A DNA stretch of 64,000 nt from a bacterium (GTDB lineage Bacteria; Elusimicrobiota; Elusimicrobia; UBA1565; UBA9628): positions 208,667 to 272,666 of the forward strand of contig JAKAQO010000002.1 of assembly GCA_021822495.1 (NCBI GenBank). The letters run 5' to 3'. Each line of letters opens with the position of its first letter. Within the stretch, counting starts at the first letter, position 1. The position numbers and the translations under genes are program-made. Under the pieces are notes generated by a model. That model was given only the letters and a program-made list of their open reading frames with translations, was not told the DNA's origin and searched no databases. Below are positions 1-9,851 of this stretch, piece by piece.

Positions 1-562
1 CGGCTTGGATACATTCGATTGTATCTTTTCCGAGCGCTCTTTTTGGCTTTTTGACTTGGACTAAAGGAAGCTTCGCCGTTTTTTCTTTCAGCGCCCACGC
101 GGTCATGTTAGGGCCCGCCAAAATCGCGCCTCCCAAATAGACGGAATCAGCGGAAACACAATCAAAAGTCGTCGCCGTTCCAAAATCAATGACCACGGCT
201 GGAAGACCATGAATTTCTTTGGCCGCCAAGGCATTAAGAACGCGATCGGCCCCCACCTCACCATAATTTTTCACGTTAAAACGAAGGCCCAAGGGCGACT
301 GGGAACTGACCTGAATCGGGGAAACCCCAAAAGCGCCTTTAATAGCCTTACGAATTTTAAAATCCAAGGGCGGGACCACGCTTCCAAAAACGGCCGCGTC
401 AACCGTCACGCGATTTTTTCTCGCCCCTTGGGAAAATCTTTTGACCCAATCTTTTAAAGAAAGTTTTGGAGAACTTGGGTATTCCCAGCGAGCGACAAGG
501 CGCCCTCTTTCGAAGGCGCCTGCCGTCACGCTGGTATTTCCAACATCGAGGGCCAACAACAT
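1..562 (-). CDS. coaX: Type III pantothenate kinase, cut off by the window edge
   Basis: Phosphorylates pantothenate in the first step of coenzyme A synthesis. Only the first 187 or so codons are present; the 3' end lies beyond base 1. Translating the minus strand from the ATG at 562 gives MLLALDVGNT, the family's N-terminal nucleotide-binding motif, then GADRVLNAL and VIDFGTATTFD, the other ASKHA-fold signatures of CoaX. It starts 11 bases after the mdh stop and so is probably the last or a late gene of the mutase operon. A CoA-synthesis gene next to acyl-CoA enzymes makes sense, but the link is inferred. Confidence 0.93.
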   Translation of the reverse strand, partial: MLLALDVGNTSVTAGAFERGRLVARWEYPSSPKLSLKDWVKRFSQGARKNRVTVDAAVFGSVVPPLDFKIRKAIKGAFGVSPIQVSSQSPLGLRFNVKNYGEVGADRVLNALAAKEIHGLPAVVIDFGTATTFDCVSADSVYLGGAILAGPNMTAWALKEKTAKLPLVQVKKPKRALGKDTIECIQA

Positions 563-573
563 TGAAACGGGTC

Positions 574-1503
574 TTATTTCAAAGCTGCCGCCAAGTCTTT
601 CACCGCCGAGGCTGATTTCTGAAGCGCCGCTTTTTCCTCGTGAGTGAGCTCGAGCTTAATAATCTCTTCGATTCCTTGAGTCCCTAATTTAACGGGAACG
701 CCGACAAACACGCCCTCGATTCCGTATTCTCCTTGAAGGTAAGCCGCGCAAGGAATAATTTTATGCTTGTCTTTCAAAATCGCCTCGACCATTTCAGCCG
801 CTGAAGCCGACGGCGCGTAATAAGCCGAACCGGTTTTGAGGAGCTTTACGATTTCAGCTCCGCCGTCCCGGGTTCTCTGAATGATGGCGTCCATCTTGTC
901 CTTGGCGATAAATTCAGAAACCGGAATCCCCGCGACCGTCGAAAACCGGGGCATGGGAACCATCGTGTCTCCGTGTCCACCCAAGACCATGGCATGAACG
1001 TTTTCGGCGGAAACGTTCAAAGCGTCCGCGATAAAAAAGCGCATCCGGGCGGAATCCAAAGCCCCCGCCATTCCGATGACGCGATGTTTAGGAAATTTGG
1101 AGGTTTTAAGCGCGACTTGACACATCGCGTCCAGGGGATTGGAAACGATAATCAAAATCGCGTTCGGAGAATATTTCGCGATTTCCTGCGTCACGTTTTG
1201 GACGATCCCGGCATTGATGTTTAAAAGATCGTCGCGGCTCATGCCGGGCTTTCTCGGAACGCCGGCCGTGATAACGACGACATCGGAATTCTTAGTCGGC
1301 TCATAGGTCGTGGCTCCAGTGATTTTCGAGTCATAACCGTAAATCGGAGAAGACTCCATCAAATCAAGGGCCTTTCCCGCGGGCATCCCCTCGGTTTGAG
1401 GAATGTCAACCAAAACCACATCTCCCAATTCCATCTCCGCGAGTCTCTGGGCGAGACTGGCTCCGACATTTCCGGATCCGACGACCGTCATTTTTTTTCG
1501 CAT
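574..1503 (-). CDS. mdh: Malate dehydrogenase (LDH-like type)
   Basis: NAD-dependent interconversion of malate and oxaloacetate in the cytoplasm. 309 residues, the usual length of the LDH-like MDH group. The Rossmann loop GSGNVG is at 9-14 and Asp33 should select NAD. Substrate-binding Arg84, Arg90 and Arg153, Asn122 and the catalytic His177 (GGHGDT) are all visible. AAGGAG lies just ahead of the ATG. It follows the carboxyltransferase gene by 17 bases, so it sits in the same operon and would connect oxaloacetate/malate to the succinyl-CoA branch made by the mutase genes. Confidence 0.96.
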   Translation of the reverse strand: MRKKMTVVGSGNVGASLAQRLAEMELGDVVLVDIPQTEGMPAGKALDLMESSPIYGYDSKITGATTYEPTKNSDVVVITAGVPRKPGMSRDDLLNINAGIVQNVTQEIAKYSPNAILIIVSNPLDAMCQVALKTSKFPKHRVIGMAGALDSARMRFFIADALNVSAENVHAMVLGGHGDTMVPMPRFSTVAGIPVSEFIAKDKMDAIIQRTRDGGAEIVKLLKTGSAYYAPSASAAEMVEAILKDKHKIIPCAAYLQGEYGIEGVFVGVPVKLGTQGIEEIIKLELTHEEKAALQKSASAVKDLAAALK

Positions 1504-1520
1504 AATAAGTCTCCTTGTTT

Positions 1521-3095
1521 TTATAGCGGCATATTGCCGTGCTTCTTTTTGACTCCTTCCACTTTTTTATTTTTGAGGAAGCGCAAAGCGCGAATGACCT
1601 TTTGGCGAGTTTGAGAGGCGACAATCACCTCATCCACGTATCCGCGGCTGGCCGCCTGATAGGGAGAAGCGAACTCCTCCCGATAAGCTTTCAAAAGCTC
1701 TTCCCGGCGCTTGTTCGGATCGGGAGCGCGTTTGATCTCATCTTTAAAAAGGATGTCCACCGCCCCTTGCGGACCCATGACCGCGATTTCAGCCGAAGGC
1801 CAGGCGAAATTAAGGTCCCCGTGAATATGCTTGGAACTCATAACGTCATACGCCCCGCCGTAAGCCTTTCGCAGGATAACGGTCACTTTTGGAACCGTCG
1901 CCTCGCAATAGGCGTAAAGAAGTTTCGCGCCTCTTCTAATAATTCCTCCGTGCTCCTGATCGATGCCCGGCCAATAGCCGGGAACATCCACCAGTGTCAC
2001 AATGGGAAGGTTAAAAGCGTCGCAAAAGCGAACAAAGCGAGATCCCTTTTCGCTTGCTGAAATATCGAGAGCTCCGGACAAAACCCCCGGATTATTGGCG
2101 ACAAGACCCGCGACTTCCCCGTTTAAGCGGATAAAACCGACCACTAAATTCCGCGCAAAGCCGCGATGAACTTCCAGAAATTGCCGGCTGTCGGCCAATT
2201 CTCGAATCACTTCATGGATGGAATAGGATTTTTTAGGATCCATTTCGGCCACTTCGTCAAAAAAAGGGCTCACCCGGTTGGGATCATCCGACGGCAAAAC
2301 CGAAGGCGGTTTTTCCCCCGCGTTTTGGGGGAGATATTCCAAGAGTTCCCGAATCTGCCGAAAACAATCTTGTTCGCTTCCAGCCACAAAATGGGAAACC
2401 CCAGATTTTTGGCCGTGGGTCTCGGCCCCTCCCAAGGTCTCAAAATCGCACACCTCCCCGGTGGCAGACTTGACGACATCCGGACCCGTGATGAACATAT
2501 GGCTGATTCCGTCGACCATGAAAACAAAATCCGTCAAGGCCGGAGAATAAACCGCGCCGCCCGCGCAAGGACCCATAATCGCTGAAATCTGGGGAATCAC
2601 TCCGGAGGACTCAACATTCCGGTAAAAAATTTCGGCATATCCGCCAAGAGCCTCGACTCCTTCTTGAATGCGGGCGCCCCCCGAATCGCAAAGCCCAATG
2701 ACGGGAATTCCGGATTCCAAGGCAATATCCATCACCTTGCAAATTTTTCGGGCGTGAGCGAGCCCCAAGGTTCCGCCCGCGACCGTAAAATCCTGAGAGA
2801 AAACGCAAACCGGACGGCCATGAATGCGGCCAAAGCCGGTAATCACGCCGTCGGCCGGAAAATATTTTTTATCCAGACCAAACTCTCGCGCGCGCTTTTC
2901 GACTAATAAATCCAACTCTTCAAAAGAATCGTCATCTAAAAGAAGGTCCAGCCTTTCCCGGGCGGTCAATTTCCCTTTCTCTTTATGCGCCTTTTCCCGC
3001 TCGGGCCCGCCGCCCGACATCGCGCGCTTCTGGCGGCTCTCCAAGGCCTTGGTCTTGGGTGAGATTCTGGAATCCTCGACAAATTCGTTATTCAT
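1521..3095 (-). CDS. pccB: Propionyl-CoA/methylmalonyl-CoA carboxyltransferase, beta subunit
   Basis: Carboxyltransferase subunit (crotonase superfamily) that moves CO2 between carboxybiotin and propionyl-CoA. The start is taken as the ATG at 3095, giving 524 residues, normal for PccB/MmdA; the reading frame is open further upstream but that part overlaps the epimerase gene. The ATG overlaps the epimerase stop as ATGAATAA. The N-terminal [12 protein letters not shown] motif and the two Gly-rich acyl-CoA and carboxybiotin halves are recognisable. No biotin carboxylase or biotin carrier gene is in the window, so whether this works as propionyl-CoA carboxylase or as part of a methylmalonyl-CoA decarboxylase cannot be decided. 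Confidence 0.93.
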   Translation of the reverse strand: MNNEFVEDSRISPKTKALESRQKRAMSGGGPEREKAHKEKGKLTARERLDLLLDDDSFEELDLLVEKRAREFGLDKKYFPADGVITGFGRIHGRPVCVFSQDFTVAGGTLGLAHARKICKVMDIALESGIPVIGLCDSGGARIQEGVEALGGYAEIFYRNVESSGVIPQISAIMGPCAGGAVYSPALTDFVFMVDGISHMFITGPDVVKSATGEVCDFETLGGAETHGQKSGVSHFVAGSEQDCFRQIRELLEYLPQNAGEKPPSVLPSDDPNRVSPFFDEVAEMDPKKSYSIHEVIRELADSRQFLEVHRGFARNLVVGFIRLNGEVAGLVANNPGVLSGALDISASEKGSRFVRFCDAFNLPIVTLVDVPGYWPGIDQEHGGIIRRGAKLLYAYCEATVPKVTVILRKAYGGAYDVMSSKHIHGDLNFAWPSAEIAVMGPQGAVDILFKDEIKRAPDPNKRREELLKAYREEFASPYQAASRGYVDEVIVASQTRQKVIRALRFLKNKKVEGVKKKHGNMPL

Positions 3096-3486
3096 GGGGC
3101 TCCACAAGTTCAATGAGAGTATTCTGGGTTCCCTTGGGATTGAGGAAACAAACCTTGTGTCCGCGCGCGCCAATTCGAGGACGCGCATCAATCAAGGGAA
3201 ACCCTAGATTTTTTAGTTCTTCCATCTTTTCGGAAATCCGGGAAGTCTCGAAAGCCAGGTGATGAAGGCCCGGCCCTCTTTTTTCGATAAAACGCGCGAC
3301 CACGCTATCGGGGCTCGTCGCCTCCAAAAGTTCCAGAAAAGTCTCCCCCGCCTTTAAAAACGCCACCCGCACCTTTTGACTGGGAACCTCTTCTTCGGAA
3401 AAAATCTCAAGACCAAGGGCCTTTCGGTAAAACGCCGCGGAATCTTGAATTGAATGGACCGCGATGCCGATATGTTCCAGTTTCAT
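3088..3486 (-). CDS. mce: Methylmalonyl-CoA epimerase
   Basis: Interconverts (R)- and (S)-methylmalonyl-CoA. 132 residues of VOC (glyoxalase) fold. The opening KLEHIGIAV carries the first metal-ligand His, GLHHLAFE supplies another, and the C-terminal LIELVEP supplies the Glu. The ATG overlaps the meaB stop by 4 bases (ATGA) and the gene's own stop overlaps the carboxyltransferase start by 8. Its place between mutase accessory and carboxyltransferase genes agrees with the reaction order. Confidence 0.93.
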   Translation of the reverse strand: MKLEHIGIAVHSIQDSAAFYRKALGLEIFSEEEVPSQKVRVAFLKAGETFLELLEATSPDSVVARFIEKRGPGLHHLAFETSRISEKMEELKNLGFPLIDARPRIGARGHKVCFLNPKGTQNTLIELVEPHE

Positions 3487-4487
3487 TTTAAAATTTCAGA
3501 CGCCAAATCTACTAAATTCATTTTATGATCGACCAAGTCTTCAATATCTTTTTCCGAGACCTTGCTTAAAAAATCACGGTAAAGCCGTCTGGAGACGTAG
3601 AGAGACAATTCTTCCCGGCACTGGTTTTTAAGACGCCTCCGTCCCTCGGAGGTTTCTTTCAAATATTTTTCATGTCGGTCTAAAGACTCAAGGAGAGGCT
3701 CAAGCCCCTCTCCATCACGCGCAGACGCCGCCAAAACCGGAGGCTCCCAAGCTCGAGGCTCTTTTGTTTCGACGAGAACGCCAGCATCCAGACCGCCATG
3801 ATGAAGACGTTCTTGGACAGACAACGACCTCGCTTGCCCCAAACCCAAAGCCGCGCGAATGTCGGAGACCGCCTTATCTTTTCCTTCTAAGTCCGCTTTA
3901 TTGACCACGAATAAATCTCCGATTTCCATGACTCCGGCCTTCATCGCCTGAATTTCATCTCCCAACTGCGGGGTTGTCACATAAACGACGGTATCGGCCG
4001 CGCGCGCAATGGCCACTTCATCTTGACCGATGCCAACTGTTTCAATCAAAATCTTATCGCATCCATAGGCTTCGAGAACATGGATTTGGGAAAAAATGGT
4101 GCCGGAAAGCCCGCCTACCATCCCCCGGGAGGCGATCGAACGGATAAAAACTCCCGTATCCCCGATATGCTCTTGAATGCGCAAGCGATCTCCCAAAAAC
4201 GAACCGCCTGAAATCGGACTGGAAGGGTCCACCGCGAGCATTCCCACTTTTAAATTTCGCTTGCGGTAAAGAGAAATGAGTCGCGAGGATAAGGACGATT
4301 TTCCCACGCCCGGCGGGCCGCAAAGCCCGATTTTTTGCGCGCGGCCTAAATCCTTAAAAAAAGCCCGCAAAATTTCATCGGCTTCTTTCTGTCCATCCGC
4401 CGCCAAGGTCAGGGCTCTTGAAACCGAAACCAAATCTCCGCGCTTGACGCCTTCGATGGCGTCGGAAACCTTGCTATTTTTTTTCAA
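3483..4487 (-). CDS. meaB: Methylmalonyl-CoA mutase G-protein chaperone MeaB (ArgK family)
   Basis: SIMIBI-class GTPase that gates B12 loading and protects methylmalonyl-CoA mutase. 334 residues. The P-loop GPPGVGKSS is at 57-65; DPSSP and ETVGIGQDE (switch regions) and NKAD (guanine specificity) follow. The open frame starts at a TTG at 4487, 14 bases inside the upstream B12-subunit gene, and no better start is visible nearby. Position directly between the B12-binding subunit and the epimerase supports the mutase role rather than the old arginine-transport annotation. Confidence 0.93.
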   Translation of the reverse strand: MKKNSKVSDAIEGVKRGDLVSVSRALTLAADGQKEADEILRAFFKDLGRAQKIGLCGPPGVGKSSLSSRLISLYRKRNLKVGMLAVDPSSPISGGSFLGDRLRIQEHIGDTGVFIRSIASRGMVGGLSGTIFSQIHVLEAYGCDKILIETVGIGQDEVAIARAADTVVYVTTPQLGDEIQAMKAGVMEIGDLFVVNKADLEGKDKAVSDIRAALGLGQARSLSVQERLHHGGLDAGVLVETKEPRAWEPPVLAASARDGEGLEPLLESLDRHEKYLKETSEGRRRLKNQCREELSLYVSRRLYRDFLSKVSEKDIEDLVDHKMNLVDLASEILK

Positions 4488-4902
4488 GTCTTTCTCTCAA
4501 ATAACCGACAATAGAAGAAAGCGGAGTCCCGGGGCCAAAGACTTGATCGACGCCTTGTTTTTTCAGTTTGGCCACATCCTCATCCGGAATAATTCCGCCG
4601 CCGAAAACGACGACATCCTCCAAGCCTTCTTTTTTCAAAAGCCGAACGACTTCCGGAAAAAGAGTCATGTGCGCCCCCGACAAAAGAGACAAGCCGACCG
4701 CGCTCACGTCTTCCTGAAGAGCGGCATTCGCGATCATCTCCGGAGTCTGTCGGATGCCGGTATAAATGACTTCAAAACCGGCGTCTCTAAGAGCCCGCAC
4801 GATGACCTTGGCCCCCCGATCATGCCCGTCCAGACCAGGTTTCGCGATCAAAACGCGATGAGGCCTCAAATTTGACTCCTGAACATTTCCCGCTTTCACC
4901 AT
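4474..4902 (-). CDS. Methylmalonyl-CoA mutase, small B12-binding subunit
   Basis: Cobalamin-binding half of a two-protein methylmalonyl-CoA mutase. 142 residues with the DxHxxG cobalt-ligand motif as DGHDRG at 25-30 (His27 is the lower axial ligand), SLLSGAH and the GGGIIPDED nucleotide-loop region. It lacks the TIM barrel, which is encoded separately at 7763-9337. The ATG overlaps the end of the GAF-HD gene by 7 bases with GGAGG upstream. Split mutases are usual in archaea and some bacteria; here the two halves are separated by pilB and a GAF-HD gene. Confidence 0.94.
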   Translation of the reverse strand: MVKAGNVQESNLRPHRVLIAKPGLDGHDRGAKVIVRALRDAGFEVIYTGIRQTPEMIANAALQEDVSAVGLSLLSGAHMTLFPEVVRLLKKEGLEDVVVFGGGIIPDEDVAKLKKQGVDQVFGPGTPLSSIVGYLRERLEKK

Positions 4903-5978
4903 ATTCCCTCCGGATTTTCCATTAAATGAATAAACGCCTCCACAACGCGCGGATCAAAAGCCGTTCCCGAACCTTCCTTGGCCTCTTTAAGGGCTCGCAC
5001 ATAAACTTCATCTTTTGTTTGGCCGGACATGCGCAGTTCCTCAACGGCTTCAACCAAGCCCAAAATTCTCGCGCCCAGGCAAATTTCTTCTCCCTTGGCT
5101 CCGCTAGGAAAACCCGTCCCGTCAAATTTTTCATGGTGCTGACTGATCATGGGAATGGCCGCGCTCAACATCTTGATTCCTTCCAACATTCGAATGGAAA
5201 ATTCCGGATGCATGGACTCCATCGGCCGTTCCACTCCCCACAAATCCAAAAGCCGCGGATTTTTTAAAGCGAGATAGCCCATGTCATGCAAAAGCCCCGC
5301 GTAATAAAGCGCGCGATAATCCTGCCCCTCAAGCTCTAACTCCCGCCCAATCGCACAGGCCAGGCGCGCCGATCTCTCAGGATGCCCGAACATGGACGGG
5401 CGAACGCTCTCAACGCAGGAAATGAGTATCTCAAGAACATTGGCGAAAAAGTTTTTCTGCTCGGTCAAAATTTTTGTGTTAATCACCGACAAAGAAGCCA
5501 GGGAAGCCAGGCTTGAAAGAATCTTGACGTCTTCTTCTGTATAAACGCCCTCGCATTTATTGAGGACCTCAAGAACGCCGACGACTTCGTTTTGAAAAAG
5601 CATCGGAACGCAAACCAAAGAGCGGGTTTGAAAACCGGAAGCATGATCAAAGCGGCCTAAAAAGCGCGGATCGGACTTGGGATCGTTGATGAGTTCAGGC
5701 TTTTTGGTTTGAGCGACCGCCCCCGCAATCCCTTGACCGACCGGTAAGGTCATGGTTTTAAGGGTGCGGCTCCCTTCGCCGGAGGCGACGCGAAAATAAA
5801 GATTTTTCTTATCTTCCGTTAAAAGTAAAATAGAACTGGCCTCGGAATTAGACAGTCGTTCCGCGGCTTTCCCGATTTTTTCAAGCAAATCGTCCAAATC
5901 AACCGCGCTGCCGAAATTTTTCGCAATCTCGAAAATCTCAGTTCCAACAAGAGGAGAAGACTCCATTTCTTTAGTCAT
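4896..5978 (-). CDS. GAF domain plus HD-GYP-like phosphohydrolase
   Basis: Likely sensory phosphodiesterase. From the ATG at 5978 the protein has 360 residues: a GAF domain at about 12-168 and an HD domain at about 185-345. Metal ligands of the HD fold are visible as His199, His231-Asp232 (LLHDMGY), His257 and His281-His282 in [12 protein letters not shown]; the last motif is the GYP loop with Phe in place of Tyr. HD-GYP enzymes hydrolyse cyclic di-GMP or cGAMP; activity here is inferred. The ATG overlaps the pilB stop as ATGACTAA and is preceded by GGGAGGGG, so it is preferred over the TTG three codons upstream. It lies between pilB and the B12 subunit gene. Confidence 0.85.
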   Translation of the reverse strand: MTKEMESSPLVGTEIFEIAKNFGSAVDLDDLLEKIGKAAERLSNSEASSILLLTEDKKNLYFRVASGEGSRTLKTMTLPVGQGIAGAVAQTKKPELINDPKSDPRFLGRFDHASGFQTRSLVCVPMLFQNEVVGVLEVLNKCEGVYTEEDVKILSSLASLASLSVINTKILTEQKNFFANVLEILISCVESVRPSMFGHPERSARLACAIGRELELEGQDYRALYYAGLLHDMGYLALKNPRLLDLWGVERPMESMHPEFSIRMLEGIKMLSAAIPMISQHHEKFDGTGFPSGAKGEEICLGARILGLVEAVEELRMSGQTKDEVYVRALKEAKEGSGTAFDPRVVEAFIHLMENPEGIW

Positions 5979-7773
5979 TATCCTCAACCCCTCCCAAAAC
6001 TTCTCGAACCGTCGTAAGACCCGTCTTCACTTTCTCAAGACCGTCTTGAACCAAGGTCTTTAAGCCCTCTTTAACGGCTTCTTGCCGGATCAAATCAGCC
6101 GGAGACTCTCGAAGAGCCAAGGACTTGAGATTATCCGACATCAACAAAAGTTCATGAAGCCCCAAACGTCCTTTGAAACCCAGGCTGTTGCAAGCCGAAC
6201 ACTTCGCCCCTCCAATGGGAGGCCCGTAAAGTTGAATCTTGAGAGGCAAATTAACGCCGTGATCTTTAAACACCCGCATTTCTTCGGCGGTAGGCTCATG
6301 CGGAATCTTGCACTCCGGACAAAGGCGGCGAGACAACCTTTGCGCCAACACCGCTTTAATCGTGGTCGCGACCATGAAAGAAGGAATCCCCATCTCAATG
6401 AGGCGCAGAATCGCGGCGATGGAATCATTCGTATGAATGGTCGAAAAAACCAGGTGTCCGGTCATGGCCGCTTCCATGGCAATTTTAGCCGTTTCCTCAT
6501 CCCGGATTTCGCCGACCATGATCACGTCCGGGTCGAGTCTCAAAAACGAACGCAAAGCCGAGGCGAAATCGAATTTCTTGCCTTCTCCCAGTTTAATATC
6601 CGGATTGACGGGAACCTGAACGATGCCGTCAAGATTGTATTCGACCGGATTTTCGGCGGTTAAAATTTTAATGTCCGGGCGATTAATGTAATTGAGCGCG
6701 GCGTAAAGAGTCGTCGATTTTCCCGAACCCGTAGGCCCGCTGAGCAAAACGAGTCCATAATTCTTCTTCCCGCCGATTCCTTTTAAAATACCCGTGAATT
6801 TTTCCAACGTCTCGGGCAAAAAGCCCATTTTCTGGATATCCACTTGGACCGCCTTGCGGTCTAAAATTCGCATAACGCAAGATTCGCCGTAAACGGTCGG
6901 CACCATCTCGACTCGAAACTCCAAGGGGCGCCCTTCCGCCAACACTTGAATGCGGCCTGATTGAGGAACCCGGCGCTCAGTGATATTCATCGAGTTGGTC
7001 ATGATCTTAATTTTCGCGGAAATGGCGTTCCGATAATTCCACGGAACCGTAAAAGGCCCCGGAACCAGCGTTCCATCCACGCGGTAGCGAACAAGAATTT
7101 TCGAGCTTTTTCCCGCGGGGTCCTCAAAAGGTTCGATGTGGATATCCGAAGCCCTTAACGACACCGCCGTCAAAATAATGGCGTTGACGATTTTCTCGAT
7201 TTCCGGAGCGTCGGCGTCGATTTCAGCGATATCGGAACGGGGAGCGTCAAGGCCGAATCCTTCCGCATTTTGTTCGACCACCACCTCTTTGTTGACCATT
7301 TCGGCCACCATTCGATTGACGGCCTCGACTTTCCCGTAGATTTTTTCAAAAGCTTTGGAGATATCTTTCGGCAGCGCCAGATGAGGAACAATGTCAAAAC
7401 CCGAGCGCAAAGAAATATCTTCCGCCGCGAAAAAATCCCAGGGATCGGCCATAGCCACTGAAAGAGACTTCCCCTCTTTGGCGAAAGCCACTGATTTATA
7501 ACGCCGGGCCGCGGGCTCGGGAATAATTTTAACGACGGTCTCATCCAACTCGACACTAGGCAAATCGACGCTTTTCACCTGCCACTCTTTTCCCAAGGCT
7601 TCCAGCAGAACTTTTTTTTCAACAAAGCCGCCCTCGGCAAAAGCGTCTAGAAGCGAGACTCCATTGACTCTGGAAAAATTCTCAACCTCCGGAATTTTTC
7701 CGCTCTCAAGGAGCTTGGCTTCCATCAAAATTTCAAAAGCGGACTTTCGCCTGCTCAATCCCCTAACCGCCAT
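5971..7773 (-). CDS. pilB: Type IV pilus / type II secretion assembly ATPase (PilB/GspE family)
   Basis: Cytoplasmic hexameric ATPase driving pilus extension or pseudopilus assembly. 600 residues from the ATG at 7773, which has GGAGA upstream; the frame is open to a TTG four codons earlier. An N-terminal T2SSE/MshEN-like domain (about 10-150) precedes the ATPase: Walker A GPTGSGKS at 346-353, the Asp box around MVGEIRDEET, the His box TGHLVFSTIHTND and a zinc-binding CPEC/CSAC pair near the C terminus. It overlaps the mutase large-subunit gene by 11 bases upstream and the GAF-HD gene by 8 downstream. No other pilus genes are in the window, so PilB versus GspE is not settled. Confidence 0.93.
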   Translation of the reverse strand: MAVRGLSRRKSAFEILMEAKLLESGKIPEVENFSRVNGVSLLDAFAEGGFVEKKVLLEALGKEWQVKSVDLPSVELDETVVKIIPEPAARRYKSVAFAKEGKSLSVAMADPWDFFAAEDISLRSGFDIVPHLALPKDISKAFEKIYGKVEAVNRMVAEMVNKEVVVEQNAEGFGLDAPRSDIAEIDADAPEIEKIVNAIILTAVSLRASDIHIEPFEDPAGKSSKILVRYRVDGTLVPGPFTVPWNYRNAISAKIKIMTNSMNITERRVPQSGRIQVLAEGRPLEFRVEMVPTVYGESCVMRILDRKAVQVDIQKMGFLPETLEKFTGILKGIGGKKNYGLVLLSGPTGSGKSTTLYAALNYINRPDIKILTAENPVEYNLDGIVQVPVNPDIKLGEGKKFDFASALRSFLRLDPDVIMVGEIRDEETAKIAMEAAMTGHLVFSTIHTNDSIAAILRLIEMGIPSFMVATTIKAVLAQRLSRRLCPECKIPHEPTAEEMRVFKDHGVNLPLKIQLYGPPIGGAKCSACNSLGFKGRLGLHELLLMSDNLKSLALRESPADLIRQEAVKEGLKTLVQDGLEKVKTGLTTVREVLGGVEDND

Positions 7774-9337
7774 GGTGTTCTCCAAAGACCTTTCGCAAAA
7801 CGCCGCAGATTTCGCCTAAACTCGCGCGACTTTCAACGCAAGACAAGATCAATGGAAAAAGATTGTCCTTGCCACAAGCAGCCTCTTCAAGCTCTCCGAG
7901 AGAGCGGCTGGCCGCCTCCTGGTCGCGGGTTTTTTTAAATTTTGAAAGGCGAGAAATGGCTTCTTTTTCAAGTTTCAAAGAAACTTTCAGAATTTTCGTT
8001 TTGGAATCTTTTCCGCCTTCGGCCAAAACATTGACGCCGACAATTTTGCGCTTTCCGCTTTCAATCTCGGATTGATACTGATAAGCCCGGTCGTGAATTT
8101 CTGATTGCGGTTCTCCCTTTTCAATTAATGAAACCATTCCACCCGCCGCGCGAATGGCCTTGATTTTCTCAAAGACTCGACGCTCAATATCATCGGTCAA
8201 TTTTTCAACGGCCCAAGAGCCGCCCACTGGGTCCACCACATCCGGAACGCCGGTCTCATGAGCCAAAATTTGCTGCGTTCTTAGCGCCAAGCGCGCCGAT
8301 TCTTCCGTGGGAAGCCCCAAGGCCTCATCATAAGAATTCGTATGCAGGGATTGCGCGCCGCCTAAAATGGCTGACATGGCCTGGAGAGCAACCCGAACCG
8401 CGTTGTTTTCAGGTTGCTGACTGGTCAAGGTCGAACCGCAGGTCTGAACATGAAAGCGCAAGGACATGGCTTTAGGGTCAGTGGCCCCGTAATCTTCCTT
8501 CATCATTTTGGCCCAAATCCGCCTCGCGGCTCTAAATTTCGCGATTTCCTCAAGAAAATGATTATGACACCCGAAGAAAAAGGCAAGCCTTGTCCCGCAT
8601 TGATCGGCCGAAAGCCCGCGAGAAAGCATTTCTTTCAAATAGACCTCGGCGTTGCCGAAAGTAAAAGCGAGTTCCTGAATGGCGTCAGATCCCGCTTCCC
8701 GAATATGGTAGCCGGAAATCGAGATGGGATGAAATTGCGGGATATGCTTAAACGAATACTCCATCGCGTCCGCCGCGAGCCTCAAAGACGGCTGCGGAGG
8801 ATAGATGTAAGTTCCGCGCGCGAGAAACTCTTTTAAAATATCGTTTTGAAGCGTGCCGCGCAAGGCGGATAAAGCCACGCCTCTTTTTTTCGCCACCGCC
8901 GCGTAAAAAGCGAGGAGCACAATCGCAGTCGCGTTAATGGTCAAGGAAGTCGAGACTTGATCCAAAGGAATTTGGTCGAACAAAGTCTCCATGTCCTCGA
9001 TGGTCCCAATATGAACCCCGGTGCGGCCCACTTCGCCCTTGGACATGGGGGCATCCGCGTCAAAACCCATCTGGGTCGGTAGATCAAAGGCCGTCGAAAG
9101 ACCGGTTTGCCCTTCTTCTAAAAGCCAGCGAAACCTCTGATTGGTTTCTTTCGCCGTTCCAAATCCGGCGTATTGACGCATCGTCCACAAGCGCCCGCGA
9201 TACATATTTTTTTGAATTCCGCGCGTAAACGGATATTCTCCGGCGTTTCCTAAGTCCTTGGGCGGAACATTATCGGGGCCGTAATAACGCTCAATTTCAA
9301 TCCCGGATGGGGTGGTAAACGATAAATCCTCAGTCAT
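7763..9337 (-). CDS. Methylmalonyl-CoA mutase, large catalytic subunit
   Basis: TIM-barrel subunit that, with the B12-binding partner, isomerises succinyl-CoA and (R)-methylmalonyl-CoA. 524 residues, typical of split mutases. Residues that distinguish methylmalonyl-CoA mutase from isobutyryl-CoA mutase are present: Tyr in MRQYAGF and Arg in ARGTYIYPP; the catalytic His is in ISGYH. The ATG has GGAGAG upstream and overlaps the HEPN-type gene stop as ATGACTGA. It heads the metabolic part of the operon. Confidence 0.96.
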   Translation of the reverse strand: MTEDLSFTTPSGIEIERYYGPDNVPPKDLGNAGEYPFTRGIQKNMYRGRLWTMRQYAGFGTAKETNQRFRWLLEEGQTGLSTAFDLPTQMGFDADAPMSKGEVGRTGVHIGTIEDMETLFDQIPLDQVSTSLTINATAIVLLAFYAAVAKKRGVALSALRGTLQNDILKEFLARGTYIYPPQPSLRLAADAMEYSFKHIPQFHPISISGYHIREAGSDAIQELAFTFGNAEVYLKEMLSRGLSADQCGTRLAFFFGCHNHFLEEIAKFRAARRIWAKMMKEDYGATDPKAMSLRFHVQTCGSTLTSQQPENNAVRVALQAMSAILGGAQSLHTNSYDEALGLPTEESARLALRTQQILAHETGVPDVVDPVGGSWAVEKLTDDIERRVFEKIKAIRAAGGMVSLIEKGEPQSEIHDRAYQYQSEIESGKRKIVGVNVLAEGGKDSKTKILKVSLKLEKEAISRLSKFKKTRDQEAASRSLGELEEAACGKDNLFPLILSCVESRASLGEICGVLRKVFGEHHGG

Positions 9338-9851
9338 ATCTTCTCTCCTTAAGCGCTTTCAACAAATCCCGGCAAAGAGAAAACGCTTTCGGCAGGGTTG
9401 GGAATATCGCTTCGGCCGCCTTCTCATTGTAGACGTGAGATAAAAGATTCCTATTGTCTAGCATCTTAAGCCAAAACGGTTCGTCTCCGATGAGGCCTTG
9501 GACAAATGCCTCACGGATCACTCCCTTCGGAGAACTGAGGGAATTGGGAGCGCTCGCCGGCTTCATCTCCAGTTTTAAATTTTCAATTAAGTAGACCCTC
9601 GTGGTCTTCCAAGCCAGCTCCACGCTAAACTCAAACCGCTGCAAGGCCGAGTCGCGGACGATGTCATCGTCGCCACAAGGCCTGGCTAAAACCTCCTCGA
9701 ATTTCGAGACCGCGCGCTCAAAATCGGCCAACATAAGCTCGAAGCGATTATTAAAACGATCCGGGCCCGCCTCCCGGACGACGGAGGCTTTTCCAAAGGC
9801 AACGGGCTTGGCCTTACTGTTCGTAGATGATTTTAATTTTTTTCTTGGCAT
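9330..9851 (-). CDS. HI0074-family HEPN-like nucleotidyltransferase-substrate-binding protein
   Basis: Four-helix HEPN-superfamily protein that pairs with a small MNT nucleotidyltransferase; such pairs act as toxin-antitoxin modules in which the nucleotidyltransferase modifies the HEPN partner (family knowledge). The core runs from NRFELMLADFERA to the end; RNLLSHVYNE has the R-x4-6-H type motif (Arg-Asn-x-x-x-His) expected of HEPN. I placed the start at the ATG at 9851, with an ATG at 9875 as alternative; either way it overlaps the MNT gene. The stop overlaps the mutase ATG by 8 bases, tying the pair to the mutase operon. Confidence 0.8.
   Translation of the reverse strand: MPRKKLKSSTNSKAKPVAFGKASVVREAGPDRFNNRFELMLADFERAVSKFEEVLARPCGDDDIVRDSALQRFEFSVELAWKTTRVYLIENLKLEMKPASAPNSLSSPKGVIREAFVQGLIGDEPFWLKMLDNRNLLSHVYNEKAAEAIFPTLPKAFSLCRDLLKALKERRYD

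Noticed and set aside
1521..3191. A 32-residue N-terminal extension of the carboxyltransferase
   Set aside because: It overlaps the epimerase gene by more than 90 bases and does not resemble PccB; the ATG at 3095 has the classic overlap with the preceding stop.
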